Positions 12,011-24,357 of a DNA stretch of 64,000 nucleotides are shown here, piece by piece. How positions within the stretch are numbered: position 1 is the stretch's first letter; every line of letters starts with the position of its first letter. The translations under genes and the position numbers were made by a program. The stretch covers positions 1 through 64,000 of the forward strand of contig NW_002475986.1 in assembly GCF_000189635.1 (NCBI RefSeq). Reading direction: 5' to 3'. The notes beneath the pieces are model-generated. The model was not told the origin of the DNA and made no database searches. It saw only the letters and a program-made list of their open reading frames with translations. Origin of the DNA: Tetrahymena thermophila SB210 (taxonomy: Eukaryota > Ciliophora > Oligohymenophorea > Hymenostomatida > Tetrahymenidae).

Positions 12011-13076
12011 TCAATAAATAAATACTTAAAATATAAATAAATATATAAATTAAAACAATTATATTGTTTAGTACCATACTTAATTTACATACAAATGTTT
12101 TACTTTAATTTACTTTGATTCAAATAACTCTCTAAATAATTTTATCAGTATCATAATATTTTAAATTTCTATAAGAATCTTTAACCTCTAAACATGCAAA
12201 TATTTATTAAAATTTTCATTTAACATATTATTGTTGATTATCAGATATAATTTAAACTATTATTGATCGATTATTATTAATTAAAATTGGAAAAGTTTTA
12301 AATTTATTTTTCATAGCTGACACAAATCCAATATCCATTATGACAAATTATTTATGTTAGTTTTTTTTTAACATTTAAAAATAAAAATTCATCTAAAAAT
12401 TTAATAAAAAAGTACGCTCACCCTTTCTATCATAGATTTTTGATATTAAATTTCTTAAAATAATTTATAAATTGATTACAGTATTATATGGTTATATGGC
12501 AGAATGAAAAAATGGTATACGGTAGATATATAGTAAATAAAATATAAGCTTGTTTTTTAAAATATTTTTGATAAATGTTTGATTGATTTTTAACTGTTTA
12601 AATAAAAATAATAATAATAAATATTAACTCTAAATATCAGTAATAGAATTTAATTAGCTGTAATAATTATTTATTTATTTATTTACTTACTTACTTTTTT
12701 TTATGGGGAAAATAAAAACATAAAATTCTATTTTCAAAGAAAAACCAATATTTTAATTAAATCTTTTCATGGATGACAATAACCATAATATTTAATTAAA
12801 TAGTTAATGAAAGTTGATACTTCTTTTCAATATATTTTTTCGAAATTGATAATAGAAATTATTGTTGAGATGTTTTTAATTTTTGTTTTTTTTTATAGAT
12901 ACTAATTAATTAAAAAAATATATTGATATTATATTTAACATAAAAACAAATTTTTTTTTTTTGAAGGAATATTAATTATAAAGTAAATTTATAGTTTTAA
13001 TGTAATAATATAAATCTGCATAATAGAAATTCATATTGTAAAATAGTATTTTATATTATTATTATTATTATTAATA
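12011..13076. other. Intergenic between two convergent peptide genes
   Basis: About 1.07 kb of very AT-rich DNA separates the 3' ends of the two Cys-rich peptide genes. It holds a TTTA/TTAC simple repeat (about 12667-12700) and a TTA microsatellite next to the second gene (about 13050-13072). No additional peptide copy was found in it. Confidence 0.5.
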
Positions 13077-13298
13077 TCAGCATGTATATTTGCAATGGAG
13101 GAGATATCCAGATGAACAATCCCAGCATTTACAATTTTTATCAGTGGGAGAGCACTATACTTTGTGACCATGTTTTCCATAAAGTTTTACAGGAATCATT
13201 TTTTACTTTGAAGAATGATTGTTAGCATTATGTTCTTAGGCTTATGCAAAAGAAGCGATTGCAAGAATCACAATTAGTAAAAATACACTAAATCTCAT
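13077..13298 (-). CDS. Small secreted Cys-rich peptide, 73 aa (family member 2)
   Basis: Single-exon minus-strand ORF starting MRFSVFLLIVILAIASFAQA, a clear signal peptide, then a basic, His/Asn-rich linker and a C-terminal core CSPTDKNCKCWDC, seven residues, C, three residues, C, stop. The six core cysteines (residues 49, 56, 58, 61, 69, 73) line up with those of the gene at 11810-12010: C-x6-C-x-C-W-[DN]-C-x7/8-C-x3-C, with PT after the first Cys and Trp before the fourth in both. The first member has two extra cysteines before the core. The two genes face each other tail to tail about 1.07 kb apart, an inverted duplicate arrangement. Outside the core and signal the sequences differ strongly, so the duplication is old or selection on the linker is weak. 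Function unknown. Confidence 0.8.
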
Positions 13299-15449
13299 TT
13301 GGTATGATTTTAAGGAAGATTTTTTTCTTTTTTGATTTTATTTTGTTTTTAATTATTATTCATATTCCTTAATTTTTAGGAATGATATTTATATTTTAAT
13401 AAAATGTAATATAAATCTTTGGATATTTTATCATATTTTTTGAAATAATGGAAACTAATTTTCACAACTACAAAAGATAACAAGTATTTAAAAAATACAA
13501 TCATAACATAGATATTGCACAAAATAAGTTGTTGACATGATAAAAAGGTATATAAATGATTTTTAACCAGTGAAAATCACTGCTTAATTCTATACTAAGG
13601 ATCTTCTTTTTCTTTATTTAAATTCTATCTTTTTAAAAAATACTTACCCCTTGCTCTACAATATTGTCAAAAGTTTAATAAATTTGAAAGTAGTTACCGT
13701 ACATACAAGTATTAAAGAAAAGCCAGCCTTTTTTGTAATTACTTTTATTAGAATTTAAGATTCATAAAAGAATTTATTTATTTATTTGCTTCTAATTAGC
13801 TAAGTAGAATATTCAAGCAAAGCTTGAATCTTTGAAAAGCCTTAAAATTTTAAGTTTTGATAGAATTAATTTTACAACTTATACTTTTCTATCAATATAT
13901 TTTCTAATACATTTAATGAATAAATTTAATATTTCTGAATAGCATCCTATTATCTTTTGAAGTTATCAAATAAAGCTAGATATATTTTTTGCTAATTAAT
14001 TGAACATTTTTCATAATTGACTTTTTTAAATATGCAATAGTTATTTGGTTTTCCTATATTTTTGTATTTTTAGCTATCTTAAAATCTAAGCTTACATTTT
14101 TAATTTCTATTAAATAGGATTTGAAAATGTTAGGTTTTAAATTTTTTACCACTTTTAAATTTACAAAAGACAAGTTATATTCAATCACATGAAAAATAGA
14201 TTTTTTTGATAAATGACAAAAGGAAAATCTATAAAAATATGATTTGTATGTAGTTTCTTTTTTGATAATTAAGAAAATATTAATTTTGGTATTGTTCCAA
14301 CATTCAAAAAACAAAAAACACCACAAATAGTGATAAGCTTAGAATAGCTCATAATTGGTATATATATCTAAATAAATTTATGGTTAATCAAACTCAAAAA
14401 CATTTTTACTATCCAACATGTTTTTCTTTTTTATTTTATTGAAAATATATGTATTTACTTTTTACTAATGGTTAATAGATTGTTAAATAGAACATAAATT
14501 TTAATACTTAGAAAATAATTTTAAACAATAATATAAAAAAATAAAAATGATATTTTTATTACTAATATTAACTTTTTATTTTAATATGACTCTAATGAGC
14601 TTCTGATTTCATTTTTGTCATTTAAGAACAAATCATTGATCATTAATGAATTTAATTACTCATTAAATTTTCTAAGCTTGAACAATTTTCTACTGAATTA
14701 ATTTTTTCAATTTTTAATTTAAAAGTTTAAGGGTTAAGGATTAAAGCAATCATAAAAAAAGGAAATAAATTATTATCAACCTACCTACAGTTTGTAAGTT
14801 ATAAATATTTATAGGATTTATACAAAATTTTCTATTTTATTAAGATTTTGCATTAATTTTATTTTATTATAAAGATATTTCATAAATCATTTTAGTTCTT
14901 TTAATCAAATAATTTACTTAAAATAATTTTATTTAATTAACAAATTAATAAAATTAAAAATTTAATTTGATAAATACAATTTTTGAAGCTCATTCAAATA
15001 TACATATAAGAAACCTTTCTATGACGATTGAGAAATATAAGTCCTTTTAATCATAAAAGTATACCTACCTTAAACCCCAAATTTTATGTTAAAATTTTGA
15101 TATATAAGTAAAAAAGGTTTTGTAAAAAAATTTTGTTTAATTTCACTAAATATAATTCAAAAAGTGTTCTTCTATTGAAGTTCTACAGTGATTTTATATA
15201 GATAAAAATATTTTAAAAATATAATTAAAAGGTTAATAGAAAAAAATTAAAAAAATTAAATTAACTTAAAAATGACTATGTTAATTAAATCATTTTTAAA
15301 TAAAAATTTAATTAACTGTAGTGTTAGATTATATTATTATCTGTAATTTTAATTTGAATTGATTTCATAATTTATAAAAAAATAGCTGTTAAAAAAGTAG
15401 AAATAAATAATTAAATAAAAATACAAATAAAAGGCACAAAGTTTAATAA
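13299..15449. other. Intergenic, no confident gene
   Basis: About 2.15 kb of AT-rich DNA. A minus-strand stretch starting near 14326 (MWCFLFFECWNNTK) stays open for roughly 145 codons under the ciliate code, but it has no motif and its length is not far above chance when TGA is the only stop. A short hairpin is listed separately. Nothing else was seen. Confidence 0.4.
13811..13829. repeat. Short perfect inverted repeat (8-bp arms, 3-nt loop)
   Basis: ATTCAAGC, AAA, GCTTGAAT forms a perfect hairpin in an intergenic region. No T-run or gene end next to it suggests a function. Confidence 0.5.
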
Positions 15450-16922
15450 ATGAATAGCATGAAATAAAATATTAGTTAAACTGGATAAATAAATAAGATA
15501 AATTAGTCAAATCAAAAATGGATTCAATCAAATGTTAATTAAAAATAGAAAGAAATTTGTTCGATTAAAAATGAAGCAGAAAGAAGAATTTCGATAGAAC
15601 CTAAAATGACAAAATTAGCATCAATTTCTAATTCTCAATCTGATTAGTAGAGAAAAGATTTACTTTCTTTTAATTCTAGAAGCAGCTTAAAAACAACAGA
15701 GGAATATTAATCTAAATAAAGTTAAGTTAATTCAGCTGAAGATCATATTCAGGATTAAGAAGAAACAAAAGGAACTCTTCCCCATTATCTTCATACAAAA
15801 AGAAACTCACTTATTTTAGAAAAGGAGAACTTAACATCTCAAAAATGCTTTTAAGAAGAAGAGGGAAGCTGGAAAGAAAAGTGTTTAGAACTTTAAAAGA
15901 TAAACTAAGAAAATAATAGGTAGCAGTTCATTTAAGAAAGAAAAATTTAAGATTTATAAATATAGCTCTAAAATGAGAGAAATAAAACGAAGTTCTTAGA
16001 AAAAAATTAAGAAATTGTGTTAAACTTAAAGAAAGAACTTGATGAAGAAAAAATAAAGTGTAAACAGTTTGAAGACAAATTAGTACAAGCATAATAATAG
16101 ATGTAAAGCTATAAAGCTCATGATTAAATCCATTAATTAGGCGATTCAAGTTTAATTAATAATTTGTAAACTTAACATAACTATGTTTCGTTTAGAAAAA
16201 AATCTTTAGAGGGAACTTGTAAGATAAATATTGAAAGTAGGAATAGATAATCTCTCTCTAAACTTGAAAAAAACAAAGATGATGATTAAAATAAAGCTAG
16301 AGTACTTCAAATGAATTAGCTTTATAATATGACCCAGTAAAATAAAAGTCTTATCTTGAAAGTTTCAGAATAGCAAAAATAAATAGAATATCTTTTGGAT
16401 TAATAGTTATATAAAGAATAAAATCTAGAGATTTTATCTCAAGAAAACGCTATTTTAGGCAACTAGTTGAGAGAATACACATAAATTTTAGGTAACTTAG
16501 GGTACTTTTAATCATAAAAATAAATACCTAATTTAATATCTATGAATTAAAATAACCTAGATTAAAATTAAAATAAATTCATTTAAATAAGGAAATTTAG
16601 TGGAATTCCTACCTAAAAGAATGAAAATTTTGAATCTATTTCTGATCAATCTTTTACCAACAAAGCGAGTAGCTAGATATATTTCAAAGAAGATAACAAT
16701 AAACCAACTTGTAATAATAAAAATGATTTCTTATAAATGTAATAGCTCAAAGAAAGCCATAAGTAGAAGTAATAGCAATGCAATTAAGAAAATAAGAACT
16801 TGGAGTAAATACATTTTTAAGAGCTTAAAAAATAAATAGATTACCCTTATCAAAATGAGATATAATTTATATAAGATAATGGAGAAAACACCTACAGATT
16901 ATCTAAGCTTTGCTCTTGCTGA
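15450..16922 (+). CDS. Gln-rich coiled-coil protein, about 490 aa, unrecognised
   Basis: One uninterrupted reading frame from ATG 15450 (MNSMKQNISQTGQINKINQS) to the TGA at 16920, full of TAA/TAG Gln codons. No intron is needed. The middle (about 15840-16110) is a heptad-like coiled coil with segments such as KIQDLQIQLQNERNKTKFLE and LNLKKELDEEKIKCKQFEDK; a second coiled coil follows (about 16320-16490: KVSEQQKQIEYLLDQQLYKE). The rest is polar, Asn/Ser/Gln-rich and probably disordered; the end is LSKLCSC. A second in-frame Met at 15459 is an equally possible start. No catalytic domain, signal peptide or membrane segment is visible. It is most likely a cytoskeletal or scaffold protein, but only the coiled coil supports this. 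Confidence 0.72.
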
Positions 16923-17227
16923 GCAGATAGATCTAGAAAGAAACAAAAAAATTTAATAATATTAAATATAATTTACAATAAATTCAATTTTTAATATTAT
17001 AAATTACTTAAAATTAAATAAATAATAATATATCATGCATAAACAACTCAAATTACACTTTAATAATGTTAAATTCATAGTTCTTAAATAATTACATATT
17101 ACTTATCTAAGTTAATAAAAAATATATAATTAATTTATACAAATTTAAATTAAATCAGCATTGTTTTTTTTAATAAATAAAAAGTATTTTAGTGCTGAAT
17201 TTAAAAATAAATAAATAAAATATAAAT
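16923..17227. other. Short convergent intergenic spacer
   Basis: About 305 bp of AT-rich DNA between two convergent gene ends. No structure was seen. Confidence 0.5.
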
Positions 17228-19280
17228 TCATTGTAGTTTAGCTTACTCTTTTTCTTAAATCTGCAATTGCTTTTATTTTAAAGCATTCATTCTTATTTAT
17301 ATTAAATGTCTTGTCAATAAAATCAAAAATTAACCTGGGAGAACAAAAACATAACCTAAGCATGCAAATGGTCCTGGTAAAAATTCTATGTTAAAAATAT
17401 AAATCAATATTGTTGCAACTATGGGTTCAAACAGATAAGCACTAGCCGATACAATAGGTTCGAAAAATTTAGATATATAGATGTAACTTAAAAATAGTCC
17501 AAGTCCACTAAATAATGCTATAGCTAGATAAATAAAGAAATACTTAAGAGTAAAAAGAGCAAATACTCCATCAGCGTTTGTGCTAAATGTGCAACCTGTA
17601 ATTAAACTTACTAAGAACATGTTCATAGCTGTAAAAATCGACATCATCAATAAGTCTATTTTTAAAAATAAAATATCAAAATCAAAATACAGTTTGGCTT
17701 CAAAAAAGTAAATTTTTTTTTTACTTAAGTAAGTTGGATAAATCATTTAATCATCTTTCTTCAGCATGCCAAATCTGCACACAATGAATGAAGTTAGTAA
17801 ACATAAAAAGTCACCAACTATAATTCTCACCCACCAAGGTCTGTTTAAAAAATCTACCATGTCGAATCCTTAATATCTTTTATCGCTTTGAAGTTCATCC
17901 ATTGTTATAGAATCAATAAAAACTAAAAAAACTCCTATAATTACAAGAGTTAAGCCAACAACTTCTAATTCTATTTTTTTAGATCCTTTCTTGAAAGTTC
18001 TGATTGCACTCATGAAAAAGTTTGATAAACTGCCAAGAAGCATAGAATGAGAAACAGAAGTATAGTCAAAGGAAAAGAGAATAAATGTAAACCATATCGA
18101 ACTACCTAATCAAATAAAAAAAATATGTAATTATTTATTTAAAAAATCTTAAAAAGAAAAGAAAATTCAAAATTATTAAACATTTGGTTAGAGCTTAAAA
18201 CTATAAAATTAATGATTTTTCTTGTATTTTTGCTAGTAATAATACTTATAAACAAAAATACCCTCTTTTTTAAAATATAATAGCAACGTTAACATTTTTC
18301 TTTATAATTTTAGTAGGTAGAAGTAATCTTATTCGGTATATACAATCCTATTATAAATATTTATAACAAAAAAATTCTCTTGGAAAATAAATATTTATAT
18401 TTGATCTATGTTTTATTTATATATTTATTGCTCATTTTTAATAGAAGATAAGTTTAAATTAACAGACAAAAAATAATAAATATTATTTACCTAAACTTGA
18501 AATATATGATTGCTTCATATTATCTAATTAAAATATATAAGCACATTTGTAATATCTTTAGTAGGAAGGATCAAAATATTCATAGATACAAAAGGGAATA
18601 ATCCAAAATACTGTCATTTAAAATCTCCAAAAAGCTTTAACGTACCTGCTTGCATCTATAACTAAAATTGAAGTTGGAATAGATGCACCTAAGACAACTG
18701 ATATCGATAACACTAACCAAGGAATGTAACGTGGTATTTTTTTTGAAAAGTGAACTAATCTTAAATTTCCAGATAAAATTTAACTAGTAATGTCTTCCTA
18801 TTCTTTTAATAATTTCTCATTTTATTCAATCTGTATTTTTTTTTCTTAGTCTTCTGCGCTGTCATTTTATTTCTGGCTTTTATCTTCTTCTTTTATTTCA
18901 TCAATTGCCTAATCACTTTATTCATTCACATTATTGCGCTAAAACAAAAATGTGTGGCCACCACCAACCAAATAATTATCCATTTTATATTTTTGATTTA
19001 TAATTTCCTAAGCCTAAACTCTCTCAACATTTGCTGCTAAGCTTTCCTGATTTTAGGCTGATTTCTGCTCTTAAGTTTCTAAATTAACAGAAGATTTGCT
19101 ATTTCCCACTCCTTAATCTAAAGGTTAAACAACATTTATTTGCTACTGATTTTATTACTATTCTTAACTTTATTCTTCATTCTGTTATTCTATTTATTCT
19201 TCCATTTCTATATATTCTGATTTAGATGGCTTTTTTTTAAATCTAGAATCACTCAATTGCTTTTCTAAATCAGCATTCAT
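17228..19280 (-). CDS. EamA/DMT-superfamily transporter-like membrane protein
   Basis: Multi-exon membrane protein. The N-terminal ~150 residues are hydrophilic and Gln/Glu-rich (MNADLEKQLSDSRFKKKPSK..). Hydrophobic helices follow: YIPWLVLSVSVVLGASIPTS, then TFILFSFDYTSVSHSMLLGS, a match to the first EamA half, then VGLTLVIIGVFLVFIDSI. The second half ends with SASAYLFEPIVATILIYIFN and PFACLGYVFVLPG, the usual closing EamA helices. About ten membrane segments in two halves fit drug/metabolite transporters; the substrate cannot be told. A basic, Gln-rich tail leads to the TGA at 17228. The start used is the Met at 19280, but the frame is open upstream to a likely 3' splice site near 19312, and a candidate first exon (MFKITNFVQIDFKK, ATG at 19528, donor GTAAGTAA) would join in frame, so the true N terminus may be about 50 residues longer. 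Confidence 0.72.
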
Positions 19281-19628
19281 TTTGCTAAGTTTATCTTAAT
19301 AATTGTCTAAATAAATTTTTTGTTTACAAAATAATTTATTAATAATAAACAACTTTTGACGTTTATAAGAAAGCTAATTCAATTATAGACTTGTTACTTA
19401 CTTTAAATATTTATTAAAAACTCCTCTATTTATTTACTCTAAGTTATTAAACTTAAAATTATCAATATTTACCAGATTTAATTATTTTTCTTAAAATCAA
19501 TTTAGACAAAATTTGTTATTTTGAACATTTTTAGAATGTTCAATATTATATTGTTTTTAAAAATAAATTTTTAGATCAGAAAATTAACTTTAAGAATATT
19601 ATTAACTAAGCATATAATTTTGGCTTAA

Positions 19629-19716
19629 TGATTAAATCAAATTCAAGTTTGTTCATTACTATTAAATTAAATGATTAAAATGAATTCAAGTTTGTTTGTT
19701 CATTACAATTAAATTT
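19629..19716. repeat. Tandem direct repeat, two copies of about 44 bp
   Basis: Two adjacent copies share GATTAAA, ATTCAAGTTTGTT, CATTAC and ATTAAAT in the same order (19629-19671 and 19672-19716), the second with a 4-bp GTTT insertion. They lie in the 730-bp spacer between the divergent transporter and sorting-receptor genes. The rest of that spacer shows nothing clear apart from the possible upstream exon of the transporter. Confidence 0.65.
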
Positions 19717-20011
19717 TAAAATATTTTAGAAAGTAAAATTTTGATTAGTTTATTTATTATTTATTATATGAAAGAATAAAATATGATTTATATTTATGTT
19801 TAGATTTATTAAGTGTTTATTTTATATAAAATTAATTATGGAGTATAGATTCTCATCATCTTTTATTCGCATATATTTTTTGAAGAAAGAGTGAAATAAT
19901 TTATCCTTAATAAACATATCAAACTATTATTAACAACTAAATATTGTGTAAATTGTTATTATCAGAGTATTTTTGATAAGGGAAAAAAGTAAAATTTTGA
20001 GTAAATATAAT

Positions 20012-21597
20012 ATGAAATAGATTAAAATAGCTTTAGTTATTTTCTTGATTATACTTACACAATCAGTTAATGCTTCTTTTAAAATTGAATCACCTGCTTT
20101 TCCAGACTGTAAAGCGTTCATTTAAAATCTTATTGAAGTGAAAACTAAATTTTTTGTTAACTTAATTATATAGTAATTCATTTTAGATCAGCTGATTTTG
20201 GGTATATTCCATATGGAAAAATATTATCAGGAAAAATGATTATTTCAAATTAAACAGATCCTTATGGATGTTTTAATAGCACAAACTTAGCAGCAAAATA
20301 GTAATTTCTTCTTGTGAAATATGGAAATTGCTCAGTAATATAAAAAGCTTTGGCAGCATAATAATCCAAAGTCAAAATGTTGATAGTTATGGCTGATCAT
20401 GATTCTATTGATGAAGTACACATGCTAAATACAGTTAAAAGTAAGTAAATAATTGAATAAATAAATATTTATTTTGAAATCAAATCTCAAAAATAAATTA
20501 TTTTATTTGTAAAAATCAGGTGATAAAATTACTATTCCAGTTATTTTATTCTCTAAAAGCATTGGTGATCAAATAATTAATGAAGTTAAGAAATAAAATG
20601 GTGTATTAAAAGGTCAATGCTTTTTCCCTAGAAATATAGCGAAATAAGGACCTGTAAGCATTGACTATTGGTTTGATCCATTGGATTCTAATAATTATCC
20701 CTTTTTCTATCGCTTTTCTTCTTTGCATTAGGATTTAGGTATGATTTAGCATTTAGGAATAAGAAATTGATTGTTGTTATTAAATAATAATTAGGCTCAG
20801 ATGTGAAATTTAGAATCCATTTAGCATTAACCTTTGATTAATAAGAATCTAGTTAAAATTATAAAACAGAATCATGTGTTTCTAATGGTAATTATATTTT
20901 TATTTTAAATACATCAATCATATTTAGCTTGGTATTTATTTTAGGAAAATATTGTGCAAATGATCCTGATGGTCCAGGAAGATTGTAAGGGAAGGATGAA
21001 GTTTTGATTGGTTTAGCTATGCTTTGCTTATAAGAATTAGATTCTTCTTACAAACTGACTCAAACACTATTTAAATTTGATTTTATTTGCTTATATTAAG
21101 AAAAGAATAGATAATTACCATTATAATGCTTAACTGATGTAGCCAAAAATAACGGATATAATATCACTAATTTTAATGAGTAGTGCTTTGCTAAGCACTT
21201 TAAAAACTCAGATTTGTAAGGTGATAACGATTTGTTAGAAAAAGAGAAAATTCTCTTTTAGCAAGAAACTGTACAAATATGGCCTGAACTTTACGTTAAC
21301 TAAAGGGCAATAAGAGGTGATATATAATCTCTTGAAGAAGTTGAGAGTGCTATATGTGGAGGATTCCAAGATCCTGTTCCTTCTGCTTGCTATGATTACT
21401 TTGAATATTAAGATGATTCAATCAATCCTGGGTATATAATTTTAACAATACTCCTCTCAGCCCTTGTTATGTTCTTTATACTTTTTGGTGTATTTAAGCT
21501 TTATTATCACAAAAAATTCAAGGAACAAATCGATGGAGAAGTAAATAATGTAATCCAAAAATATTTATCTTTTTAAGATGAAACAGACAACTCATGA
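20012..21597 (+). CDS. PA-domain vacuolar sorting receptor-like membrane protein
   Basis: Type I membrane protein of roughly 450 residues. A signal peptide (MKQIKIALVIFLIILTQSVNA) is followed by a protease-associated (PA) domain: ADFGYIPYGKILSGKMI, FLLVKYGNCSVIQKALAAQQ and KITIPVILFSKSIGDQI. The next luminal part has CANDPDGPGRLQGKDE and, near its end, VQIWPELYVNQRAIRGDI then AICGGFQDPVPSAC, which parallels the P-x-x-x-V-N-x-x-x-x-RG ... AICAGF ... C segment of plant vacuolar sorting receptors. A single membrane helix (GYIILTILLSALVMFFILFG) precedes a short cytosolic tail containing YLSF, a YxxPhi-type clathrin-adaptor signal, also as in plant receptors. The plant-type EGF repeats are not evident. 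It probably carries hydrolases to lysosomes or dense-core granules. At least three short introns; stop TGA at 21595. Confidence 0.85.
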
Positions 21598-21839
21598 AAA
21601 GATTATTTATTTTAAAGTGTAAAATGTAAATTAAATAGTAACTAAAAATAGTTTAATACATATTTATTTATAACTATTTATATAAGAGGTCTTTACTTAA
21701 AAGAATAGTATCTATTTTTTCTAAAATAAAATAAATTAATTAATTTAATTTAAATAGCTTTACTTAGAAAAAAAGCAAACTAAAAAATGTAATTTTTATT
21801 GCCAATTAAAATAAGTTCATTAATATCTTATCAAATGCT

Positions 21840-22600
21840 CATAATAATCAAAAACTAATTTTGAATTAATTCAATAACTTATCCTATTTAAAGTAAAGGA
21901 CAGTTTAAATAAGTTTGCATTAATGAATATAATTAGGATCTTTGATTAAAAATCAAAAATTCTTTTGTAAAATAAAAAATTTATAAACTCTATATTTAAA
22001 TAGCTGATAAAATAAAATAAATGTTTCTAACAAATAGTAAAACAAGCAATTAAATTTGTATTATATAAAATAATAATTTTTTTAAGGCTAGTTTTAGAAG
22101 TGATTCAATAACTAATGGTATAATAAAGTAAAGAACAGCTAATAAGTATTTAGGTAAGTATTATCCTTGAGGGTTTTTAAGCTAAAAAAATCAAAAATGA
22201 TTTTTTAAAATAAAAAATTAATTAATATAATTTTATTAATGATTTAGAATAATAATTTTAGCAAACAAATGCCCATTCACTTAAAAACATCAATCATTTA
22301 ACTAGTTTGTTATGAGTGGTTCTGAGTAATGAATTAAATAATCACTCTAAAATAAAGAACAGTTTAGAAAGTCCTAATTTATGGTTATTTGTGTTTGAGG
22401 ATTTTAATAAAAAAAATAAAAACAATTTATCAACTTAAATAACTTTATTTAGATTGATAAAAAATTAAAAAATATAATTATTATAAAGAGTTAACTAATA
22501 ATGATTTTTTAGTGTATAAATTCATTTAAAATATAAATAAATCAATTAACTAGCTTCTAGAGACTAGCTTTGAATTAACTTAATAACTATTAGTACTCTA
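21840..22600. repeat. Degenerate tandem repeat, period about 230 bp, reaching into the kinase 3' end
   Basis: A pattern resembling GAATTAATTCAATAAC recurs at about 21863, 22096, 22324 and 22571, spaced 228-247 bp, and the first three are each followed by a match to AAAGTAAAGRACAG (about 21890, 22123, 22348). Other shared words include TTAACTAG near 22299 and 22548. The fourth copy lies inside the last codons and stop region of the minus-strand kinase gene, so the flanking copies look like decayed partial duplications of that gene end. The other bases of the 21598-22541 spacer show no gene. Confidence 0.5.
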
Positions 22601-24357
22601 ATTACTCAAATTCCTCTTTTATTTTATATAATTCTTTAGAATCTATTAATTCAAATATTCTAAATGAAAGAAGAAAAGAAATTATATATGTTTTATAATA
22701 TTCTTTTTCCTTTGATTCACCATTTTATTCTAAAGAAGTTAAGTGATCTTTTATTAATTTTTTATGATTCTTTAAAGTATTCTCAAAGTTCTGTTTGAAT
22801 TAATCACTTTACTTATCAAATTAATTAATTTCGCTTTGAATATTATCCCAAAATAATGAATTGCTCCTCATCTTACTGATTTCATCTGACTACAATTCAT
22901 TTATTGTGAGTTCATAAATTTTTTTGATTTCCTCCAAATTCTTACTAACTTTTTCTTTCAGCTACTCACTCTTGTCGAATTAAATAAAAAGATTTTATAA
23001 ATCTTAATAAAGTTAGGATGCCCTCGTATAAGCCAACTTGCTTAAAATAAATATTAGACATCTATTCCTAACATTCTCAGGAAGAATTGCAATTTTTTAG
23101 AGAGTATATATAATTATTTCATAGTCCTAAAAATTAAAAATATTTTAGCAAATTAAATTTAGTAAAAATTACCTGTTTCTTAGTATAATATTAATTATAC
23201 ATCATATCATCAAGTGAAAATTCAGATGGACCAGGTATTTCTTCTTTTTTGGGCTTTTTTTAAATACTGGTGTATATGTCTAATGCTTCTTCTTTCTGTT
23301 TTTTAAGCTTTATGCCTTCAACTTAGTTGGTTTACATCGTATTTTGAAGATAGTTTTAGAAAATAATATTGTTATATATCTCTTACCATGATATTCTCTA
23401 ATCTTATTCATACTTAAGCATTCTTCTGATAAGGTTTTGCATATCTTAGCTAATCTTTATTTTTCCTTTATTAAAATCAATATTCCCTTCTTTAATTATG
23501 CCCCATAATTAAGTTATATTTTTAGTAAAGAAAGGATACTCTCCAAACAACATTTAATATAAAATAACTCCTAAGCTATTATTATAAAATATATTAATAA
23601 ATATATTAATTTATTTAAAATATTACCTATAAATATCACACTCACTGCCATAGTCCTATTAAAACCATACTTCAGGAGCCATATTATATGGAGTTCCTAC
23701 CAAAGTATTTGCTGAGAATCCTTCTTTTAGTTCTCTGCTAGAGCCAAAGTCAATTATTTTAATTATTCCTTCTTTGCTTATCATTATATTTTCTAATTTT
23801 AAACTATTAAAAATAATAAATCCATCTAGTTATTATCAATTTAGTTAATTGGCATTATTTACAAATAATTAAAATTTTTTTAAGTGAATTTTTTATTATC
23901 AGAGTTAACACAAAAATATAATTTTAAATTTTAGAAATTACTCTCTGTGTATGATATTGTTTTTATGAAGATCTTTGATACCTTTCAAAAGTTAAATAAA
24001 ATAGGAAATAGTTGTATTTTCTGAGAAAGTTTTTCCTTCTAATTATAATTGCTCGAGCTTCTTCTTAAGTGTAAAACCATCAACATACTCTACCACTATA
24101 TACTTATTGTTATCATCATTAAAGTGATCAATATATTTGATAGTGTTCACAGATTTGGTCTTTTTAAGATTTTCTATTTCTTGCTCAAATAAAGTATAAA
24201 GGTGCTCTGATTTGCTAAACAACTTTATATTTACTTATTTAACAGCAACATATTCTTTTGTTTGAATATTCTAAGCCTTAAAGACTTACCCTATAGCACC
24301 TTCATCTAATCTTTAAATTAATTAATATTTATTTTCCAAAAGCCTATTGTCAGCCAT
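22542..24357 (-). CDS. Serine/threonine protein kinase with C-terminal helical extension
   Basis: Complete eukaryotic kinase domain: glycine loop EGAIGQVFKA, ATP-binding lysine in YVAVKQVN, helix-C glutamate in [10 protein letters not shown], hinge [10 protein letters not shown], catalytic loop [29 protein letters not shown], and [20 protein letters not shown]. The catalytic Asp codon is split by an intron (GA before about 23934, T after about 23797); ignoring the intron would wrongly read HRE. After the domain come about 250 residues of helical, charged sequence (for example [20 protein letters not shown]), ending KASLQKLVN before TGA. The lobe sequence resembles ciliate kinases loosely grouped with ULK/Atg1 or other calmodulin-kinase-like types, but I cannot assign it. 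The start ATG at 24357 opens directly into the domain ([20 protein letters not shown]). Probably active, cytosolic. Confidence 0.88.

Noticed and set aside
14040..14340. Minus-strand ORF of 90 codons or more beginning MWCFLFFECW.
   Set aside because: With TGA as the only stop, runs of this length are expected by chance, and the sequence shows no motif, signal peptide or homologous neighbour.
23800..23940. Kinase with HRD changed to HRE (pseudokinase).
   Set aside because: This appears only if the intron is read through. Splicing at GTAATT..AATAG restores HRDLKLEN.
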